DNA of 64,000 nt from Pyrus communis (taxonomy: Eukaryota; Streptophyta; Magnoliopsida; Rosales; Rosaceae): the NCBI RefSeq assembly GCF_963583255.1, contig NC_084803.1, forward strand, positions 24,650,428-24,714,427, given 5' to 3'. Of the stretch, positions 44,810-57,211 are shown piece by piece. Position numbers and translations under genes: made by a program. The first letter of the stretch is position 1; every line of letters starts with the position of its first letter. Below the pieces are notes generated by a model, which searched no databases, was not told where the DNA came from, and saw only the letters and a program-made list of their open reading frames with translations.

Positions 44810-45482
44810 TAGGGATGGGCATAAAAACCGCCAAACTGCAAAACCGCATCGAACCGTAAGAAAAAAAACCGAAAAAAACCGTGTTGACCGGAAAAGTCAA
44901 CTTTGAGTGAAAAACCGAACCGAACCGTTCAAACCGGTTCCGGTTCCGGTTTCGAATGACCAAGAATCGGCCGAACCGAACCGAACCGTTTTATTAATAA
45001 TAAATAAATAAATTATATATACACACACATGTCATGGTATAATAGGTTGAAAAATAGGTTGAAAAATTGTGTACAGGAGCTGCTGCTTCTTGCTTGCTCT
45101 CTGAAGTCTGAAAACTTGCAATTTGTTTCATCATTTTTTTGTTTGTTGACTGATTGACCAGTGCATATGTATTTTAGTTGTTTCTTTTTGTTGACTTGGT
45201 GCCACTACCAAAAACATTTGCATTAAAAAAGATGTGTTGTATGCAACTTTATGTAATCAGTTTTAGAAGATGTATTTGAATGCATAATGATTTGGTGTTC
45301 AAATAATTTATTATTAGGAACCGTAAACCGGCAAGAACTGAATCGGAACCGGTGTAGACCGAACCGTAAGGTTCTAGTCATAAATTTAAGTGGAACCGCA
45401 CCGAATCGAACCGTTAATATATTTCGGTTCCGGTTCCAATTTAAGGGTGAAACCGCACCGAACCGCACCGTGCCCACCCCTA
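44810..45482. mobile_element. hAT-like non-autonomous element, 673 bp
   Basis: The left end is TAGGGATGGGCATAAAAACC and the right end is CACCGTGCCCACCCCTA, an inverted pair. GTCACCGT flanks both sides exactly (44802-44809 and 45483-45490). The ends are dense in AACCG/CGGTT. The interior is AT-rich and non-coding. Same family as 17626-18360. Confidence 0.93.
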
Positions 45483-45490
45483 GTCACCGT

Positions 45491-45723
45491 CGCCACCATC
45501 ACCATCACCACCAACACCAACACTATCATCACGCACACCACATACTGTTGTCGCCGCCATTGTTACTACCACCACAACCCATTGTCATCACCGCTACCAC
45601 CACAACCCATTGCCTTGATTAACTTAGGCATTCTGCTTAATCGTATTACTTAATTAATCTAATTAATTAATTAATTAATTCCATCATCTTTTAATTTAAT
45701 AATCTAATTAATTAATTCCATCA
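45491..45723. repeat. CAC/CAT-rich and TAAT-rich simple sequence
   Basis: 45491-45605 is rich in CACCAC, CATCAC and ACAACCCATTG repeats. 45651-45723 has two near-copies of a (TAAT)n plus TTCCATCATC segment. Open frames here are composition artefacts (His/Thr/Pro-rich). Confidence 0.75.
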
Positions 45724-46990
45724 TCCTTTACTTATCTCACCACACGAGTGCATCGGTGTCCAATCGTTTTACGATTGGCATCAATCCAATTGATTAGTTC
45801 TTATACAATCACATAGGGAATTAAAACTTACCTTTAGATCTCCCTCTACTTTGATGATTACTTATTTAATCAAGGACCCACAATTCATGAGTGACATCTA
45901 ACCATATATATCGTGGCTACCCAAGCTAATGTAGAATTTGGTTGGAGAACCTATCCAGTTGGAATTACATTGTACTTCAATCCTTTACTAATTCAATATT
46001 CTTAATCACAACATCAAGGTATGGATACTTTACGTTAAACTTCTAATGTGATCATACTAACTTATATGATTCAATTGTGTCGTATAGAAATGTGTTTTAG
46101 TATAACGTTTGATACTTCGGTCGAAGATTCCTGAATAGTATAGAGTATTCTTCCTCTCATACTAAAGATAATAAATTCCTTGTTATACATTCACATGTCT
46201 CTAAGAATAAATTAGTGACCCTACCAATGCATAGAACACATCCAAAATGAGATGTGGTCATGTCTCATTGTCAAATGATTAGCAACGTATTTCTAAGACA
46301 ACTATGATGTCTCAAGTCAAAGGACTAGTTATATTATTCCTATCCGTTGGGTTACTTGCTTGGCATGTATGTAAAACTCCATGAAAGTACTCTCGTTTGA
46401 TTGTGTTCAGTAGACCCATTCTCTTAACGAGCACCTAAATACTTGTCTTAGTGTCCCTACATGAATGGTTTGAGACTTTCCATCCTTCCCATTGAAGCAG
46501 ACACAGTATGTATTAGTCTATTCGGATTAATTGTTAGCGTCCCTTTAACAATCTGATGAACATAAACCTTTTTGGATAGTGTGGTTGAAGAGGAACCTTT
46601 TTGGAAATTACAGTTATGTAAAGAAGGTCTCAATTGTCTAATTTATTTATATTGCTTCTACCACCAATCCATTTCCCATGGATTCCCTATTTGTACATAT
46701 ATCGTTTAATTGAAATATCTTAGTGACTTTGCCCATTTGTTGTATTAGACATAACTGTACATTCAAACATTATCTTGAAGGTTTCTTCTCAAGATTGACT
46801 TTCAGGGCATATCTCCAACAATCTCCCACTTGCACTAAAGTCAATCGCTTCTGCATCTTGAAGATGTTAAACAAGTGAACTTCAGCAAGTAGATTAACTA
46901 GGTTATGTATTAATCCTTTTAGCTTAGAAAAATATTTACTATTAAATGTTTCCGAAGCATATAATGTTGTCTCTTTTTGTGTCAAATGCT
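45724..46990 (-). mobile_element. Copia 3' LTR and polypurine tract (minus orientation), truncated
   Basis: On the minus strand a purine tract AGTGGGAGAT (46830-46821) is followed by TGTTGGAGATATGCCCTGAA at 46820, a remembered LTR start of a widespread plant copia family. The LTR then extends left to about 45.7 kb. Sequence right of the tract to about 46990 (AAGTGCAAGT side) is the non-coding end of the interior. There is no 5' LTR or primer site in the window. Confidence 0.65.
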
Positions 46991-47059
46991 TTGATGAGAC
47001 CTTGATTCCATGGCTTGAACTATCACCTCATTACATTGCAGTTTACTACTAACGACCTT

Positions 47060-47420
47060 ACATTGCTAAATTAAATAACTTGTGCGACGAGGAAGATTTT
47101 GTTGCACAAATCATTATTAGGTCGCACAAAAACTATGGTGACCAGAAAATCGTCGCGCGTATTTTGTCACGCAAAGGTCGTGAAAAAAGACATTGCGCGA
47201 TGAACAATTTCAAACTTGTCGCGCAAAAAAATAAAAAATAAAAAAATGGCGCGACGCTTTACTACTCGTCGCGCTAAAGTTATACGGACGAAGGTTTTCA
47301 TCGTACGATATAAAAGGGTACAAGTGCACTTTGTGACTAGTTCGTCTCGAAAAGTTTGCACGAGGAAGTTATAAGACGCGCTTAATTTTGCAATCGTCGC
47401 GCAAGTGTAATTTTTATTAA
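47060..47420. repeat. CACTA subterminal repeats, left cluster
   Basis: Repeated short motifs built on TTGTGCGACGAGG, GTCGCGCAAA and TCGTCGCGC in both orientations. These are the usual binding-site clusters for a CACTA accessory protein (known for the family in general; not demonstrated here). Confidence 0.75.
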
Positions 47421-47830
47421 AAAAAATAAATAGAGTAAAAGGAAAATTAAAAAATAAAATTCGTTCTAATGACAGAAAAAAAAGCAAATTAATGAATAAA
47501 AAAACAATTTTTATTTATAATATAAGTAAAAACGTACGTACAAATATAAAGTTTTAAAAGAAAGTAGGAACAAAACTATGAAAAAAAAGGGAAAAATCTA
47601 TAGGAATGTTGTTCGAAGGATCTTGCTGTTGGTTGGGGACAGGGTCAGAGGTCGGCGGGCCTAATTGTTGTGCTTGCTCGGTGTGGAAGGGCTGTGAGGG
47701 CGATGATGCAGAAAAACCGGGGGAGATGTATTTCGGAGGAATTGAGGGCTTGTATAAGTATCAACATTTGAGACTTGTACAATGCCAGCTCACTCTTTAG
47801 GCCAGCGACTTCTTGTGTCAAAGAAGTAAC

Positions 47831-50317
47831 CTAGCCCTTTGACTGCGAGGATGACGAAGCTCTACTCTCTTGTCGCCTGGCATTTCTCATCCCTCGACGA
47901 TAAGTCCCTGGCCTCCGATCGAAAGTCTGGTCTAACGTCTCTGTTATGATGTGAAACCCTGCATCCTCAGGGGGATCCACATACTCAATCGGCGTGTCCG
48001 AGGGAAGCTGGGAAGCAGACTCTTGAAGCACCGACTAACTCTTATCCACCATAGTCGCTTGTGAAAAAAAAAACATGGATTATTAATAGAAAACAATTTG
48101 AAATAATTAGTATAAATGTTGAATGCATAAGAAATTACTTACATGAAGGGACTCAGTCAACTCATCCCCAGGCTAAACATAAACGTCAGCAAAGACGTCA
48201 ATCTCTGGAAATTTTGAAAAGATAAGGAAAATGTTAGTAAGAAAACAAAAATGATTAGAGACATATTAAAATTGGAAATGAAAGATGTAATATATACCTT
48301 CCGCCATGCCTCCATCCTATAGCAAAAAGGCCTCGAACCCGAATGGTGGAGAAGAGTCTTCTTCTTTCGATTGATCTTGTTTGCCTTCGCCTTCTTCTGT
48401 TAAAAAAAAAAAAATAAACATATTAGTTGTAATACTTAAAGAAAATTAAAAATAATAATAATAAACATTAGTAAAAATTAAAAAAAGTAAATTGAAATAA
48501 GTCGTAATTAAAAACGCACCACATAACCCGGCTCCTGAAAATGACCGCAAAGACAAATCCAACTATCTTATCGGTCCTCCAACTCCTTCGGACAACCCTC
48601 CTCAAGAGTGACCTACGGATCATCAAATTGCTGGAAACATTGGTGCAGGTCACTATTCCACTGCTTGTAGAGTTCGGAGAAGAGCCAATTGAGGTACGCG
48701 AACATGTCCTTGTCCATGTCCTCCAAATTGTAGTTTGTCTGCAATGTAACAAATATTTTGAAAGTATTAGTAATAAAAAAAAGTAATAAATATAAATATA
48801 TAAATTTTACATGAAAAGCATTAAAAAGGCAACACTACTTACGGACAGTTGATTGCGCATCGTGTTCTTCGTCTCCTCTGGCATCGCCTTCCAAGACTTC
48901 CACGACATAGGGCAAAAGATCCGCACGACATGCCCAATGTCGTGGGCCAATGCACTATGCTGCTCTGCTGTTTGTGCTGCCCGATGTCGCTCATCGTATT
49001 TGATTGGGATACGACCGTTGGTCACCTGGGTGACCTTCGCCGTCTTCAATTGCCAACAAGGTCCCCAAGTGTTTTTCTTCGCTGCAAAGAGATGAAAAAA
49101 AAATCATTAACCCAAAACTAATAACAAATCCTACTAATATTTCGGCATAACCTCCCCTATAATTAAAACATTTCCCAAAACCCTGAAAATAACATAAACA
49201 ATATATGCATCTAACATAATGATCACAACAGTTTAATAAAAGGTTTGGAACAACGACAACTTTTTAATCCTTACATGACATAACTTAACAAATTGAACCT
49301 AAAATAACAAAACTGATCAGTTAACATTAGCATACATTTTCTTCCTTTATTTCCCCTGAAAGTTACTTATTGAGCATCACAACTACTTCTCTGTTTGAGG
49401 CCACTATTTCCTTTCTCCTAATTGGAACATATTTCCAATTAGAGCGTTTTCAAATACCACAACAAACTTCTAAAAATGGCGACAACTGCCATCCAAGAAA
49501 GCCAATTTTCGAGCTTGTATACATAGGCTCTCGATATTGCTGGCAACAGGCTTGGCAAATAATTCTAAGCTGTTGTAGCAAACAATTCCATATAACGTCA
49601 TCCACATTGACATTTGTAGGACTTTGACAGTCACAACTGAAACTTCTATGACTCTAAATACTTTCCTTCATGATAATTACCAAGGTTTTCATTTCCCAGT
49701 TAAACATTTTTGCCATTCCCTCAACATCAAATCTCTTCCATAGCACTATCGTTTCAATTCCATGAGAAACCCATTTCAGTAACTAAGAAATGACGCATAA
49801 ATTAACAAAAAATTGCAAAAACATAAAAATTAACAGACATGAATTACGAAATACACACAATTTCGATTTCATGACAAAACCCATTTTTGAAAGTGAAGAA
49901 ATTACAAACAAAAAAAAGAGAAAACAATGGAAATTTTTTAATCCTTACATGACATGACATAACAAATTGAACTTAAAATAACAAAATTAAGTTAACATGG
50001 GAATGAGGGAGTGAACTAGGATTGTATACCTAGCCGTGTACCCGAGGCATCGATTGTGGATCCTGATGATGACATATGGTCCGTAATACGGGGCATCGGT
50101 GAGTACGTCTGGGGCTAACAGGCAACGCCACCAAAGAAGTCGACGATGCCTACGCTTGTGGGACTGGAGGACCAACTGGGTTAACCGGATTGACTGGCCT
50201 ATGGTCCTTCTCTGCCGGAGTAGTGGCAACAGTAGTAAGTGTAGTCGTCGGACTAGGTGTAGCCATCGGACTAGGTGTAGAAGTCATTGCCCTTCGGGTT
50301 CTAATGAGGTGTGACAT
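47831..50317 (-). pseudogene. Transposase_24 (Ptta/En/Spm) accessory gene of the CACTA complex
   Basis: The probable start is at 50317 (MSHLIRTRRAMTSTPSP) with a Thr/Pro-rich head and an in-frame stop near 50160. Further exons lie at about 49090-48850 (ending GRIPIKYDERHRAAQ and FCPMSWKSWKAMPEETKNTM), 48752-48540 (DMFAYLNWLFSELYKQWNSD then FQQFDDPQVTLEEGCPKELE, in a different frame from the longest open one) and 48031-47831 (IEYVDPPEDAGFHIITETLD then RRPGTYRRGMRNARR). This order matches plant Transposase_24 proteins, whose exact role is unsettled. An untranslated leader exon may lie at 52130-51998, ending at a GTAATT donor, with a long intron after it. Stops suggest inactivity. Confidence 0.7.
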
Positions 50318-52133
50318 CTACAAAATTGGAAATCAATTTGTTTCGTACACAAAGATTTAACTTACCGTATACATGCTAATAATTTCAACTTAAATTTAAA
50401 ACGAAATTTAAAAACCCAAATTTAAAAACCCTAATTCTGAACCCAATTCAAGTTTGGCAGAAAGAAAACTTAAAACTAATATACTATACACAAATGAATC
50501 AATTCAGATAGGATATAGACCTAGCAATTATAACTTATAAGAAGAAACTAGCATAAAGGAGTAGTTGGAGGCAAAATCTGTATGTACGTGCTCTGTGTGT
50601 GTCAGGGAATTCAAGTGACAAATAAGCCACAAGCTAGCAATTTGGCTCCTCGAGGGTAGGCAGAAACCAAGAACATGCACCCAAGTTAATGGATGGAAAG
50701 AAAAAAGTATGGCACATATTCAACAATAACAGGGATACAAGCATCATAGCTAGAAAAACAAAGTATTAGACATCTTAGGAGTTACAAAGTCCAATATATC
50801 ACACCAATACACACAACAGGTGCTATAACACAATTAAAACAAAGGGAAGCAGAGGATAACTGATAACCTTCTTTGCATCTCCCTAGAAGCAGAGATGATA
50901 ACCTTCTATTTTCAAAAATCGAAGCACAGTATTGGTCAATGAATCCAATCAGAAAACCAATGAAAAGAGAGTAACCAAAACATCTAATTCTGATATGTAA
51001 GCTCTCATCAAATGAACCTTAAAAAAGCAAGTCAACCACAACAATATCAAAATCCATGGGACTACTTTCGAGCAGACCACTTGAACTTGAAGTCAAGCAA
51101 CAATACTAGAAAGCAATGGAAGGTAACAAAATTATGAAAATAGTAATTAAAATTACCATAATGTAATGCAGGTCACCAAAGTGTACGTCCAAATGCTATT
51201 GGATTTTTCTCTTGAAAATTGAAAAAAAAATCAAGAATGACAATCTTATCATATGAAAGTATTTTCGTTAAAGAATGACAGTATTAGCAATGAAAGTATT
51301 TGTTGACAAAAAACCTCACCCGGTATGCAAAAAAGTTAAACAAATTTCTTCAAGAGAGCAAATAAATAGTCATCTAGAATATAAGAACTTATAACACAAA
51401 ATCATTCTCCATGAAACACAAATTTGGATGGAAAAAAAAAAAAATTCCCAAATTGCTGAACCCTTTCTCCAGAAAATGAAAATTTGAAATATGAAAAATG
51501 CCAACTCGCTCAACCCATGTTCTAGATGTGTTTATGTCTGCATATTTTATGAAGAGAGCAACGTGCAATCAGTGAGAAAACAAAAACAAAGGGAAGCACA
51601 TGGAAGTTTACAGAACTAATCTTCTCATGTGCACTTTCCATCCTCAAACCTATGAAACCTATTGTTATCCCTCACTATGATAACCCTTCCTGAGCATTTG
51701 GACATAAACTTGATTGCAGTATGACAATCGCCACCAATTTAAGAACCCCTAATTTAAGAACCCTAAATCTAACCCCCAATTTAAGAAAACCTAATCTAAC
51801 CTCACTGCCCAAAATCGTTCCCCTAATTTAAGACCTAAATCTAACCCCAATTAAGAACCCTAAAAACTCTAATTTTTAGCCGATTGCCCTAATTCTAACC
51901 CCCAATTTGAAAAAGAAAAAAAAACCAAAAAAACCCTAATTCTAATCCCCAATTTGTAAATAAAGAAAACTTAAAATAAAAACTAAAGAGGAAATTACCT
52001 CTTGGAGATGAAGTCGTGACAGCCAGTGAGAGTGATGGAGAGAAAGATGAAGATACAGAGGAATGAGAAGGAGAGTATCACGTAGGGAAAAAGGAAGAAG
52101 AGGGAAGTGAGGGGAAGAAGGAGAGAGGGGGTT
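50318..52133 (-). other. Presumed 5' UTR exon and long intron of the Transposase_24 gene
   Basis: No coding sequence. On the minus strand a CT-rich leader (52130-51998: CTCTCTCCTTCTTCCCCTC, ending TCATCTCCAAGAG) precedes a GTAATTTCC donor. An acceptor-like TTTGTAG lies just before the ATG at 50317. AAACCCTAA-type phrases at 51730-51940 are scattered, not a telomere array. Confidence 0.45.
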
Positions 52134-52262
52134 AAAATATAGAATCTTGTGCGACAAAATCTTTGTCTCGCAAGGCTAAACAATCGTTGCGGAAGGTTAA
52201 AATATAGAATCTTGCGCGACAAAGTCTTTGTCTCGCAAGGCTAAATAATCATTGCGGAAGTT
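52134..52262. repeat. Two-copy ~65-bp tandem repeat with CACTA motifs
   Basis: The unit TTAAAATATAGAATCTTG, then GCGACAAA, TCTTTGTCTCGCAAGGC and CGTTGCGGAAG occurs at 52134-52198 and 52199-52262 with few changes. Confidence 0.85.
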
Positions 52263-52400
52263 TTTTAAAATTTTTGCGAAAAAAAAAGCCTTAATTGAAA
52301 TTTTAGATACTTGCGAGACGAATACATATATTTCATCGCGCAAATACACTTTGTGCGACGAAATATATGTATTCATTGTGCAATATTCCCACGCAAATTT

Positions 52401-53225
52401 AAAATAACCGTTAAATCGTGATTTTTTGTTTATAACCGTCGAAAAGTTTTGTCCCGTTACTTGATCTCTGAATGTTTGTTTTCTGCGATTTTGGGTGTAT
52501 GCGATCTCGAACCATATACAAACAAATTTGACAGTTGGATCATTGAAATTAGTTTCGTACAATGCATATCCCATCAAAAAGATAGATTCACTAATACTTA
52601 GAGTTTTTTTACACTTTCATTAAGTATAACATAAGATTTTGTGGTATCCACTAGTATAAATAGTTTAAATTGAAGATTGAATTCATTCATTATATTCATA
52701 TAGGGTCAAGGAGTGTAGCTGTAAAAAATAATCAAAATCGGAGTTAAAATAACCGTTAAATCGTGATTTTTCGTTTCTAACCATCGAAAAGTTTTGTACC
52801 GTTACTTGATCTCTGAATGTTTGTTTTCTGTGATTTTGGCGTATGCTATCTTGAGCCATATACAAACAAGTTTGACAGTTGGATCTTTGAAATTAGTTTC
52901 TTGCAATGCGTATCCCATAAAAAAGATAGATTCACTAACTCTTCAGAGTTTTATTATACTTTCATTAAGTATAACATAAGATTTTGTGGTATCCACTAGT
53001 GTAGATCAAATTCATTCATTGTATTCATATAGGGTCAAAGAGTGTAGCTGTAAAAAAATCATCAAAATCGGAGTTAAAATAACCGTTAAATCGTGATTTT
53101 TCGTTTCTAACCATCGAAAAGTTTTGTACCGTTACTTGATCTCTGAATGTTTGTTTGCGATTTTTGGCATATGCGATCTCGAACCATATACTTACAAGTT
53201 TGACGGTTGGATCGTTGAAATTAGT
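52401..53225. repeat. Tandem repeat, about 2.5 copies of a 330-345 bp unit
   Basis: Units start at 52401, 52746 and 53076 with AAAATAACCGTTAAATCGTG and share CCGTTACTTGATCTCTGAAT and TTTGACAGTTGGATC. Unit lengths are 345 and 330 bp. The third is cut off at about 53225. The first two units are roughly 90 percent alike by eye. The array lies inside the CACTA complex between its two gene units. Confidence 0.9.
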
Positions 53226-53322
53226 TTAGTAGATTTAAATTTATTTATTTTGTGCGTATAACACTTAAGAAGTTGAATGGTATATATATTTAAGCCGATC
53301 CAATGGTCAACAATTTTTTAAA

Positions 53323-53326
<4 letters not shown>

Positions 53327-53353
<27 letters not shown>
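53327..53353. repeat. (TA)n microsatellite
   Basis: An uninterrupted run of alternating A and T just after the 340-bp tandem array. Confidence 0.9.
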
Positions 53354-53359
<6 letters not shown>

Positions 53360-53715
53360 TATGGTTTTTAGGGGTATAAAATTGTTAAATTAATATATAT
53401 AATTATTATAGTAATTTCTTTTAGGGTTATAAAGTTATAAAATTAATATTTGACTTGTCGTGTCAGGAATTGCCAGGCCTAGCTTGCGCGACCAAAAATT
53501 GTTATGCTTCATGCAATTATGTTCCAAAATGGTTTGATACAAACCCAATTAATTGGTACAATATATTATGTTCCAAAAATTGTTATGCTTCACGCAATTA
53601 ATTGGTACAATATATATGTCTAATACAAAATACTTCAAACTTACATATTCGACAAACCACTGCGGAAATAATTCACGGTGTTTCTTGGCATACAAATGTG
53701 AAGGATGTGCCTGCT

Positions 53716-56700
53716 TGTTGCGAGATTTATACGCACACAAATTAAACCCTCTTTTCGTCAAATTGTAGTATATGTATAAGTAGGGATCGTTCTGGACCGG
53801 GGATTAGGAGGGATTGTTAATCACTTGGATTTGACTCAAAAACGTAAAAACACAAAATAAAATACTATACTAGACTCAAATATTGCAAAACTAAACTTTA
53901 AAACATTAAAACAAACCAAAAGACTCAAACAGTACCCAAAGCACTCGAAACTGCCTTAAAAACACTTTCTGGGCAGTTTTGAGCACCTTGAGTACTTTGG
54001 ACGAATTTGGGAAACAAAATGAATCAAAACACTTATAGACATAAACTAAATGTATTTCTAACTAATCTAACACTTTAAAATAAATGGGGGATTGGTTTTG
54101 GATGAAATTAAACTAAAATAGAAACTTGGAAACAAAACAGATTGTACAAACGAAATTGATGGAATAGAATGATGAAAAACTAGTTAGAGGGTTCCTTATC
54201 CACACATGAACATAAGCATATAATTTGACTCCCAGTTATGACTTCAACAAACGATGAATGACAATGCTCCAAGTTAATTAGGTACGCTTAAATTAACCTT
54301 CAGATTTCCCTAGATTCATTGAATTGAATGGGATACGCATTACAACCAAATTATTCCTAATCAAAGTCCCTAACATGGAATACGCATGATAGAGACATTC
54401 AACAAAGATCATTAAGTTCAACGGAAATCATAAACATCGACTAGGCATTCATAACTATGGAATACGCATGTTAATCCAGCCTAGGGTTTACTAAACACAA
54501 TCGTGACTAGCGATTTTTACTACTCATGAATATAAGTTCATAACGATTAGGTGAAATTCCCTTATATCCTAGCATCAAGTTTAGGCATGCAAATTAAGTG
54601 TCGACCCTCAACCCACATACATAAACAAGTTCTTAATCAAAACAGAAAAGTAACCCACATCTAAAGTTCATGAATTCATAACTGGAGTAAATCAAATCAT
54701 AACCAACATATGTCCATGGCTTCAAATTCGCCTCTAACTAAAAAGAAATTAGTTTCACATGTCTAACATAATTGAACAACAAGTTAAATTAAACATGAAA
54801 ACATAAACAAGTTAATAAACTAGACAGAATGTAAATATGAAATTGAAATAGAATGAATAGAATTGAAATGAATGAATGCTAGCTAAGGGGTTCATCTTCA
54901 CATATGTTACACTTGCATAATAAAATGATTTCCAATTGCATTTCAATAAACCATGAATGCTCAACACCCCAAGTTAACCGTGATGCACTAATTAACCTTC
55001 AAATCTTCCTAACGTTATTGAATTGGATGGGTTAGCGCATACACAATTCAAAACATTCCCCACAAGTCCTCAACATGAATGCATAGAAGAGATACAAGCA
55101 AGAATCATTACGCTCTATGAAAATTATAAGTGTTGACGAGACATTCGTTACTATGGATTGCATGAAACTTATGCCAAGAATTCGTTTAACGCGATTGTTT
55201 ATAAGCAACCTCCACTACTTGTGAATATAAGTTCGTAACTATTAGGTGAAACTCACTTATATTCTAGCATCATATTCATGCATGAAAATTAAGCGTGCAC
55301 TCTCAATAAACATACATAAATAAGTTATCAATCAAACGGTTAAACAAATTGAATCCACAACTTATGAAACGCAATTAGAAGTAATCAAATCAAAATGCAA
55401 GCATAAACATATATTTCGAATCACCCCCTAGCTAAAGGGGGTTTAGTTCCTCATGACTACAAAACAAAGAGAATCAAAGAAACACCTAAACATTCCAACA
55501 ACTCAAACTTGAATTGTATGAATGTTTAGGCCCTCTTCTCTTCCATTCCTCATTCGTACAAAACAAAGAGTATTGAAATTAAACATTGAAATCAAAGAAA
55601 CACCTAAACATTCCAACAACTCAAACTTGAATTGTATGAACGTTTAGGCCCTCTTATCTTTCTCTTCGTTGTAGCACAAGGTCTAAGGATAGTTTGATGG
55701 TGTGAATGGTTTGGGGAGTGGTGAAAATGGAAGGATGGTGTTTGGATTGTAAGGGAAAGACACGGCAAGGGTGTTGTGGTTTGATGCCTACATTCTGAAA
55801 ATGGAAGAGTTTGTGACTGAAATGTGTATGAATGGAATGGTGGAGTGAATGGATGAATTTCTGTGGTGGAAGAGTGTGTAAGGGAATATGTGGTGGATGA
55901 TTAAAGTGCATGTGTTGGCTGAATTGTTTGTAGATGCATGTGCAATGATGGAGAGTTTGCATGTGGAATAATGATCAAATAGTGAGGGGATCTCACGGCA
56001 AGGATGTGGATTTTCTGTAAATGCAAGGCATGGCTGGAATGATTGTGTTTGTTTGAATGTGCATGTGATTAAATTAAAGGATGCAAAGTAAATGAATAAT
56101 GAATGCATGTGTTGAATGATTTCTTGGTGAGGGATGTGGAAGATTGCATGTGGATTAAAGGGGTGTGAATGATTATGGGATGCTGGAAATCTGGAGGAGG
56201 AGCCACGACAATGATGATTTCTGGTGGTGTTTGGGTGTATGTTTGAATGGTGCATGTGGGTGAAGGTGTGGCTGCATGTTTGAATGATTAAAGGGACATG
56301 TGGGGGTGGAAATGATGAATGAAATGCATGTGAATGACAGCTAGATATGTTGATGAATGCATGTGACTTGTTTGTGGTGAGTGAATGCATGTGACTTGTT
56401 TGTGGTGAGTGAATGCATGTGCAAAGCTGGAAATGCAATGGGAACTCACGACATGGATGTGTTTTGGGTGCATGTGTGTGTTGAATGGTGTCTTTTAATT
56501 ATGCACGGGTTAGGGCTGTTAAGGGGAGAGAAATGGGAGTGAATGTGGCTTAATGATGAAGGGGGAAAGTGGAAATGCAAGGTGTGTAGGTGCTGAAAAT
56601 GCATGTGAATGCATGCTGGAATTGCATGTGAAAGGCACGGCATAGGGATGAAATGAATGATTAAATGTGCATGGCTGGAATGATGAAGAATAAAGGATGC

Positions 56701-57211
56701 ATGTGGGTTGAAAATGGCTGGAACAAAGGGGGAATAATGATGAAGAAAAGCTGGAAATGTTAAGGAATGTGCACGGCACAAGGTGAATGTGTGATGGGTT
56801 GAATGTGCATGTGGGTGAATGTGTTGGCAAGGCTTGTGGAATTGTGTGAAGTGTGTGTGGATGCATGTGAGTGGCTGATTTGTGGTGGTTTTGCATGGCT
56901 TTGATGGATTGTTTGATTGGGCTAGAGGTTTTCCATGGCTCAAAGGATTTGTTTGATTGGGCTAGGCCCTTTGTTTTATGTCCCAAAGAGCAACAAGGCT
57001 TCAATTTCGTCCATCCTCTTTGCTCCATGATTAAGCTATCCAATCCATGCCCAAAAATGCTCCAAATAGCCTCAAAATGCATTTTCTTGCTCCCTAAGCC
57101 CTTAGAACCTGAAAACACACAAAAGAAGCATAAAAGACTAAAATAACTAGAGAAACAAAACGTAAATGCACGAGAACTAGCCATTTAAGTCGCATGAATA
57201 TGCTCCTATCA
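53716..57211 (-). mobile_element. 3.5-kb solo-LTR-like insertion with CTGCT target duplication
   Basis: On the minus strand it runs from TGATAGGAGCATATTCATGC (57211) to CGTATAAATCTCGCAACA (53716). CTGCT flanks both sides (53711-53715 and 57212-57216). There is no internal primer-binding site, purine tract or second terminal repeat, so it is most simply a very long solo LTR. The start matches the block at 62820 in opposite orientation. It interrupts the Tnp2 frame. Frames inside rich in His, Ser and Thr come from CACATGCA-type repeats and not from a gene. Confidence 0.88.
54179..55432. repeat. Diverged tandem duplication inside the long LTR
   Basis: The segment beginning AGAGGGTTCCTTATCCACAC (54185) recurs as AAGGGGTTCATCTTCACATA (54884). 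Shared landmarks include CCAAGTTAA, CTTCA.AT.TTCCTA and AACATG.AT.CGCAT. Unit lengths are about 700 and 550 bp. A third start (TAGCTAAAGGGGGTTTAG) is at 55433. Confidence 0.7.

Noticed and set aside
47015..47060. Left CACTA terminus (TTTACTACTAACGACC)
   Set aside because: It resembles a decayed CACTA start but lacks the CACTAGTAGAAAA sequence of the right end, and the 3-bp flanks do not match TTA at 62803.
51720..51960. AAACCCTAA-like repeats as telomeric DNA
   Set aside because: Irregular spacing and interruptions; consistent with an AC-rich intron of a transposon gene.
55654..57184. Several overlapping His/Ser/Thr/Pro-rich frames of 100-220 codons
   Set aside because: Frames are open in more than one register because of CACATGCA/CATTC-type repeats in the LTR. 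No domain or codon signature is present.
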